A stretch of DNA of 64,000 nt from contig CM040758.1 in assembly GCA_022829145.1 (NCBI GenBank), forward strand, positions 10,276,128 to 10,340,127, in the 5' to 3' direction. The position numbers and the translations under genes were made by a program. The stretch comes from Albula goreensis (lineage: Eukaryota > Chordata > Actinopteri > Albuliformes > Albulidae). A model generated the notes under the pieces. That model searched no databases. It was not told the DNA's origin and saw only the letters and a program-made list of their open reading frames with translations. How positions within the stretch are numbered: position 1 is the first letter of the stretch; every line of letters starts with the position of its first letter. Of the stretch, positions 59,921 to 64,000 are shown one piece after another.

Positions 59921-62406
59921 TGCATACCGTATTGTAATCCTCCCATCCTACAAGTACAGCACTTTGCAAGATTCACACTGAAACACCGTCCAAATTGGAC
60001 TCAAAAAATCCATCTGTGGTCTGAAGCCAAGCCCTGAAGAGAGTATCTGGGAGGACTGATGTTCTTTTCTGCTCATGAGGACGTGAAATGAATCACCGCT
60101 ATCTGCCGACATGCTGAACAAAACCAGCCCAGGTGCAGCGCTCTCAACAAGGGCAGTTATTTATGAATCCGGCCTCCACGCATCCATCCAGCACCGCCGC
60201 AGCCACGACGTCCAAACTCGCCGCTGTCAGTGACGCTGGCAGGCTTCTGCAGTGCGGCCAGCCCATGCTATTAAAATGTTTTCTTTTAAATATGATGAAT
60301 AATAACCTGCCCCCTGCCCCCCACCCCCACAACCCCCCGCCTCCGTCGCACGCTGGGACGAACGAAAGCTCTGTAGATTACCCCTTGGCATGCATCTTAC
60401 CAAAACATACCGGGTGTCTGAGATGTTAATTCATCCTGGAGTCATGTTCGGCAGGGGTCCAGGTGCCCCCCGCCACCCCTAGGCAAACACAGGCCTGCCA
60501 TTCAGCCTGGCGTGGGGGCTGGCTCAACACCGCGTGGCTGGGACCCAAACCCAGTCCTAGGCCCTTCCCCTTCTCTGCTCTGACTCATTTCCTGTCCTGC
60601 GGAGGACTGCTGATTGCGCTCCCGTAGGGCATGTATTTTCATGCTGACAGGAATACGGCCACGGCGCCCGGGCATCCGCGAGTAGAGAGTGCCTCAGGTC
60701 TCCCCCCACCTTCAAGGGCCCAGCCCGCACTAAAGCTGCTGATGGTGGTGGGATGGGATGGAGCATGGGGTGCAGGGGAGAGACCTGGGACTGAAGGGCC
60801 CTCTGTTTTTCTGTTTTTTTTGTTATTAAAAAAATATATAAATGCTGTGCTTAAGTTGTTTAAAAAAAGGAATGTGACATTTCAACAAGGGGTCACAGTA
60901 TGGTTCATTGGCTGGCTGTGACTGCTTTGTTAGCCTCTAATGGTGGAACTATGGTACTGTAGAAGCAGCTAGCTCAGTGCTGTCACTGACATGGGTTTCA
61001 AACAGTTGAACAGGGTGAATGTGTGAAACACTGCAGGTGTGGCAGAGCAGCTGGGGTGAATTCTGCAGGGGTTTTTTTCATGGAGCAGCTTCAGCTGTTG
61101 CATTCTTGGATATAGGTGTGAAAATCATAGGAGGTAACAGTAATCCCCAATTGGACAAATGTAGCTGGAACAGAGCAGTGGACTATTGTGAAGCAAACCA
61201 ATAACTAGTTGTAATTTAAAATTCAGAAAAAGATATCAAAAATCATGAGAGTGAAAAAGTTCTCTGAGTTGGAGTTTATGAGGGGAAATAAGTAACTTTT
61301 AGTAACTGCTGTAGCAGCCTTGTCTCAGAATACAGTCACAATTACAGTCATGACCCTACACTGCTGGGAATTACATTTCCAGACTCTCCAGCAATCATTA
61401 CTAGACAGTTTTATTTCACTAAAATAGAGTATAGCCCACAGATGTCAAGTGTAGTCCATGTGTGCATGTTTGAATATAAAAACTGTATGTTTGCAGTGCA
61501 TAGGGTGTGTTGGTGATAAGCATTCAATCTTAAAATTGGCAGCTTAGGTTTAGGCCGTTTTCCCTCATCATGTGGGAATGGGATTCATTCAAATAAAAAA
61601 AAATAAAACCTAAAACCCTACTGTCTGTTAACCAGCATAGACTGGTGGAGCATCCTAAATCATTTAGGTAAATCCATTGAGTCAGTCAGTCTGTGACTGA
61701 GGGAGTCAGTTCATTTATGCATGATTGAGACAGTGAATGAGTCTGTGACAATTATTAAATCAGGGAATGAGTCAGTTGGTGAGTGATTCAGTTTGTTATC
61801 TTAGTTGGCATTATCATCAATAATCTGTTTCATTGTACAGCACATCTGATTTTTGAAAACTGAAATAAGGATCTAAATGGTCCTCATTAAGATCCTTTAA
61901 ATGAAACCTAAACTGGTTTCAAGGATACTTAATGAGGTGATCACATTTTCACATTGTGACCATGAAATTCAGGATTAGTTGTATTCTTTCAGGAGAATAC
62001 ACAGACGAATCACATGCTCGAGGGAACAATTCGGATCCTAAACCAAAACCAATTTAACATCTTTCTGTTCACTTCCCTGTGTAATGTCACTACTCACCTG
62101 CATGCATACTTTACAGAAAATATCTATGCACAAAAATATGATTTAAATTACTCTGCTTCAACTGTGTTGGCATCAGAATAATGCATGGCCTGCTTTAGAA
62201 TAATATGGTAATAAGACAGTGTGTAGGTAGAATAATGGATGTTCTCACAAAACGCATGCACAGACGCAGTAATAAAACAGCCCTTTGTAAACTATAAAAA
62301 TGAGCAGAAAAGGCTCTGAAGACAGCTAAAGGCTACGTTTCCTTCACTGCTTTATTTAGCACATTTTCCACACAAACCCTGTGCTGTCTGAGTCGGACAG
62401 GAGCCC

Positions 62407-62654
62407 AGGGGCCACATATTCATAAAGCTGTCTCTGAGTGGGAGGGCTGATCTAGGATCAGGTTTCCAGTCCATGTCCCATCCTTAAACATTATGAGCTA
62501 AAAGGCCATGCTGATCCTAGACCATGACCTTTGTTCAAAGTTGGGCATCTGTTCTGGGATCTGGTTTCCTCAGTCCATGTCTTAACTTTATCAGGTATGA
62601 GCTACAGAAGTCACACTGACCCTGGATCAGCTCTGCTTCATGAATATGGGCCCT
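62407..62654. repeat. Fold-back interspersed repeat (fish type)
   Basis: Left end gggccacatattcataaagc followed by gggctgatctaggatcagg; right end ctggatcagctctgcttcat followed by gaatatgggccc. Inverted ends of a widely dispersed fish element; the 38895-39032 element is related. Confidence 0.75.
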
Positions 62655-63289
62655 GGTTGGGCGGTGGAATATGGTGTATCTCAAACCCAGGCTTTTGCTA
62701 CAGTTGTACCAGCCTTGTCAGGTGCAATTACAGCAGGTTTGCATCTAAATGTCAGGGACAACGCTTTACTATACAGGGCCCCTGTGTGTTGCCCAGTTAA
62801 CGGGGGACAGAGCTTAAACAAGTGGTCAGTATTGGCATGTCCACAGCATTCCTCTCTAATCCTCAACGTCTTGAGAATTTTGTCGGGAAATAAGCCCGGT
62901 TTTCCATGTGAAACCATTTCAGCACCAGAGATGGTTTATTCATAGGTTGCAGTAATTTCCATTCTGTTGACTTGAATTGGTCATTCTGCCACATAATCCA
63001 CACTGCATTTTCAAAAGAAAGCCACAGTATCCTGAAAATGGCAAATGTTTACCTTATGTGCACAAGTGTTTTCCTGCCTACAGAGCTCCGCCAAACAAAG
63101 CCCTCGTTTTTGTTGTGCCAATAAAATAAGCAGCGATCACACATAAAAACAGACTGAAAAAAAAAGAATTGATATTTCATATTGAGTGGTAGTGTAGTAC
63201 AATGAAAACTGGTCCTGCCATTGCACCAGAGAGCAAAATTTTCAGCTGTAAAAGTAGGTTGTATTAACAAAAATGTAAGTTGTGTGTTT

Positions 63290-63340
63290 TTGGGGACCAA
63301 CATCTGCTAAACACCTGAAATGTAATGAAATGTAGTCCTG
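63290..63340 (+). repeat. Tail of a fish interspersed repeat
   Basis: caacatctgctaaacacctg followed by aaatgtaatgaaatgtag is the typical end of the common fish repeat in reverse orientation. The body upstream is too diverged to define. Confidence 0.5.
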
Positions 63341-64000
63341 TGTTTTAGGAAAAACCTTCTCAACCGTTGGTTTGAACAAAAACATTTTTATCTCTGATGA
63401 GATACACAGCTAGCAATAAGTGTTCATTTCACCTGTGTGTGCTGCTTTTAATTTGAAAAAAAAAAAAAATGTTCCCTCGTGTTCTTGTTTTTGTTCCTCT
63501 CTTTAAAAGTGTGTCCCTCCTGTGGGTTTAATCAGATATCCTCACAGCCACGCAAACTATGTTTTACAATTGAATTCCCCACTTAAATGCAAGGGGGTGG
63601 GGGGCCTGTGCTTGACCTCTGCAAGAGCTGAGCCCCTGATAAGTGCAACACTGATATTGCCGTATTGATTTTCCTCCATTCCGGCTCCCCTCGTCTCTCA
63701 CTGAGCCATGGTTTCATCCCGAGGTGCCACAATAAAAAGGAAAACTGGCGAATGAAACATGCCCCAGGGGCAAAATTGTTTTGCAGTCTTCAATTTTGGG
63801 TTTTAAAGGCCAGGTTTATAGCATTTATGTCCTTTGGTTTTTTCAGAGAATAAAAAAAAATGTGTTTATGTTGCAATCAGAGAACGATTGTGTTATTTTA
63901 TGTTAGGTAGTCTTAGTGCCTGAAGTTTGATTTTCGGTGCAGCTGAAATTGTCAGTGATTTTGCTATTGTTGAACTTGGTGGAAGGAAAATCTTTTTTTT

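Larger units (their letters stand above)
59496..64000 (+). other. Intron after w34, 5' part
   Basis: 4.5 kb without a recognisable exon. Contains a ~46-bp minisatellite (59643-59920), a CpG-containing segment (about 60160-60720), a fold-back repeat (62407-62654) and a repeat tail (63290-63340). Confidence 0.8.

Noticed and set aside
37363..64000. Nested MAB21L2 gene
   Set aside because: It is expected as a single-exon gene of about 359 codons. No open frame of that size or sequence exists on either strand here, so it probably lies further along the gene.
1..64000. NBEA rather than LRBA as the gene identity
   Set aside because: Diagnostic positions in w5, w10, w13, w20, w21, w28, w32 and w33 fit LRBA better.

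Overview
The window is one stretch of a vertebrate gene, read on the + strand from near its beginning to well past its middle. I can place 34 coding exons between 1126 and 59495. Translated and joined they match LRBA (LPS-responsive beige-like anchor protein), the paralogue of neurobeachin (NBEA). No ATG start, BEACH domain or WD40 exons are present, so the gene runs off both ends. LRBA is favoured over NBEA by signatures such as [24 protein letters not shown] just before the MFRIPEF block, [10 protein letters not shown], and [16 protein letters not shown]. Small introns, abundant CA/GT and CT microsatellites and several interspersed repeats of ray-finned-fish type suggest a bony fish. Layout: 1-1125 is intron. 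Exons w1-w3 (1126-3278) are the N-terminal helical region. Exons w4-w8 (4295-10444) are the concanavalin-A/laminin-G-like lectin domain. Exons w9-w20 (11951-22430) are the armadillo-like/DUF4704 region. A 5.2-kb intron full of simple repeats and decayed exon copies precedes giant exon w21 (27649-29353), which encodes an acidic disordered linker dominated by 22 tandem 11-residue repeats. Exons w22-w27 (29913-36618) are the conserved central block, w28-w30 (37023-46738) a variable linker, and w31-w34 (47624-59495) the segment leading to the DUF1088 and PH-BEACH region. The three longest introns in the 3' half (6.4 kb, 8.9 kb, and 4.5 kb to the window end) contain no gene that I can recognise; some AT-hook/homeobox-site-rich or CpG-rich blocks in them look like regulatory DNA. 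No complete second gene, rRNA, tRNA or CRISPR is seen. The MAB21L2 gene that is nested in an LRBA intron in other vertebrates is not in this window. The most unusual points are: (1) the 33-bp coding minisatellite in w21; (2) w21 is 1705 nt long between two phase-0 splice sites, so its reading frame is not continuous as written; (3) at least two rounds of decayed tandem copies of w21 and its acceptor lie just upstream; (4) a 71-bp tandem duplication has copied the 3' end of exon w1 together with its splice donor, and the copy carries a stop; (5) a diverged ~155-bp intronic tandem duplication at 48212-48522 has a conserved core. All exon calls come from reading frame, splice sites and recalled family sequence; none is backed by a database search.
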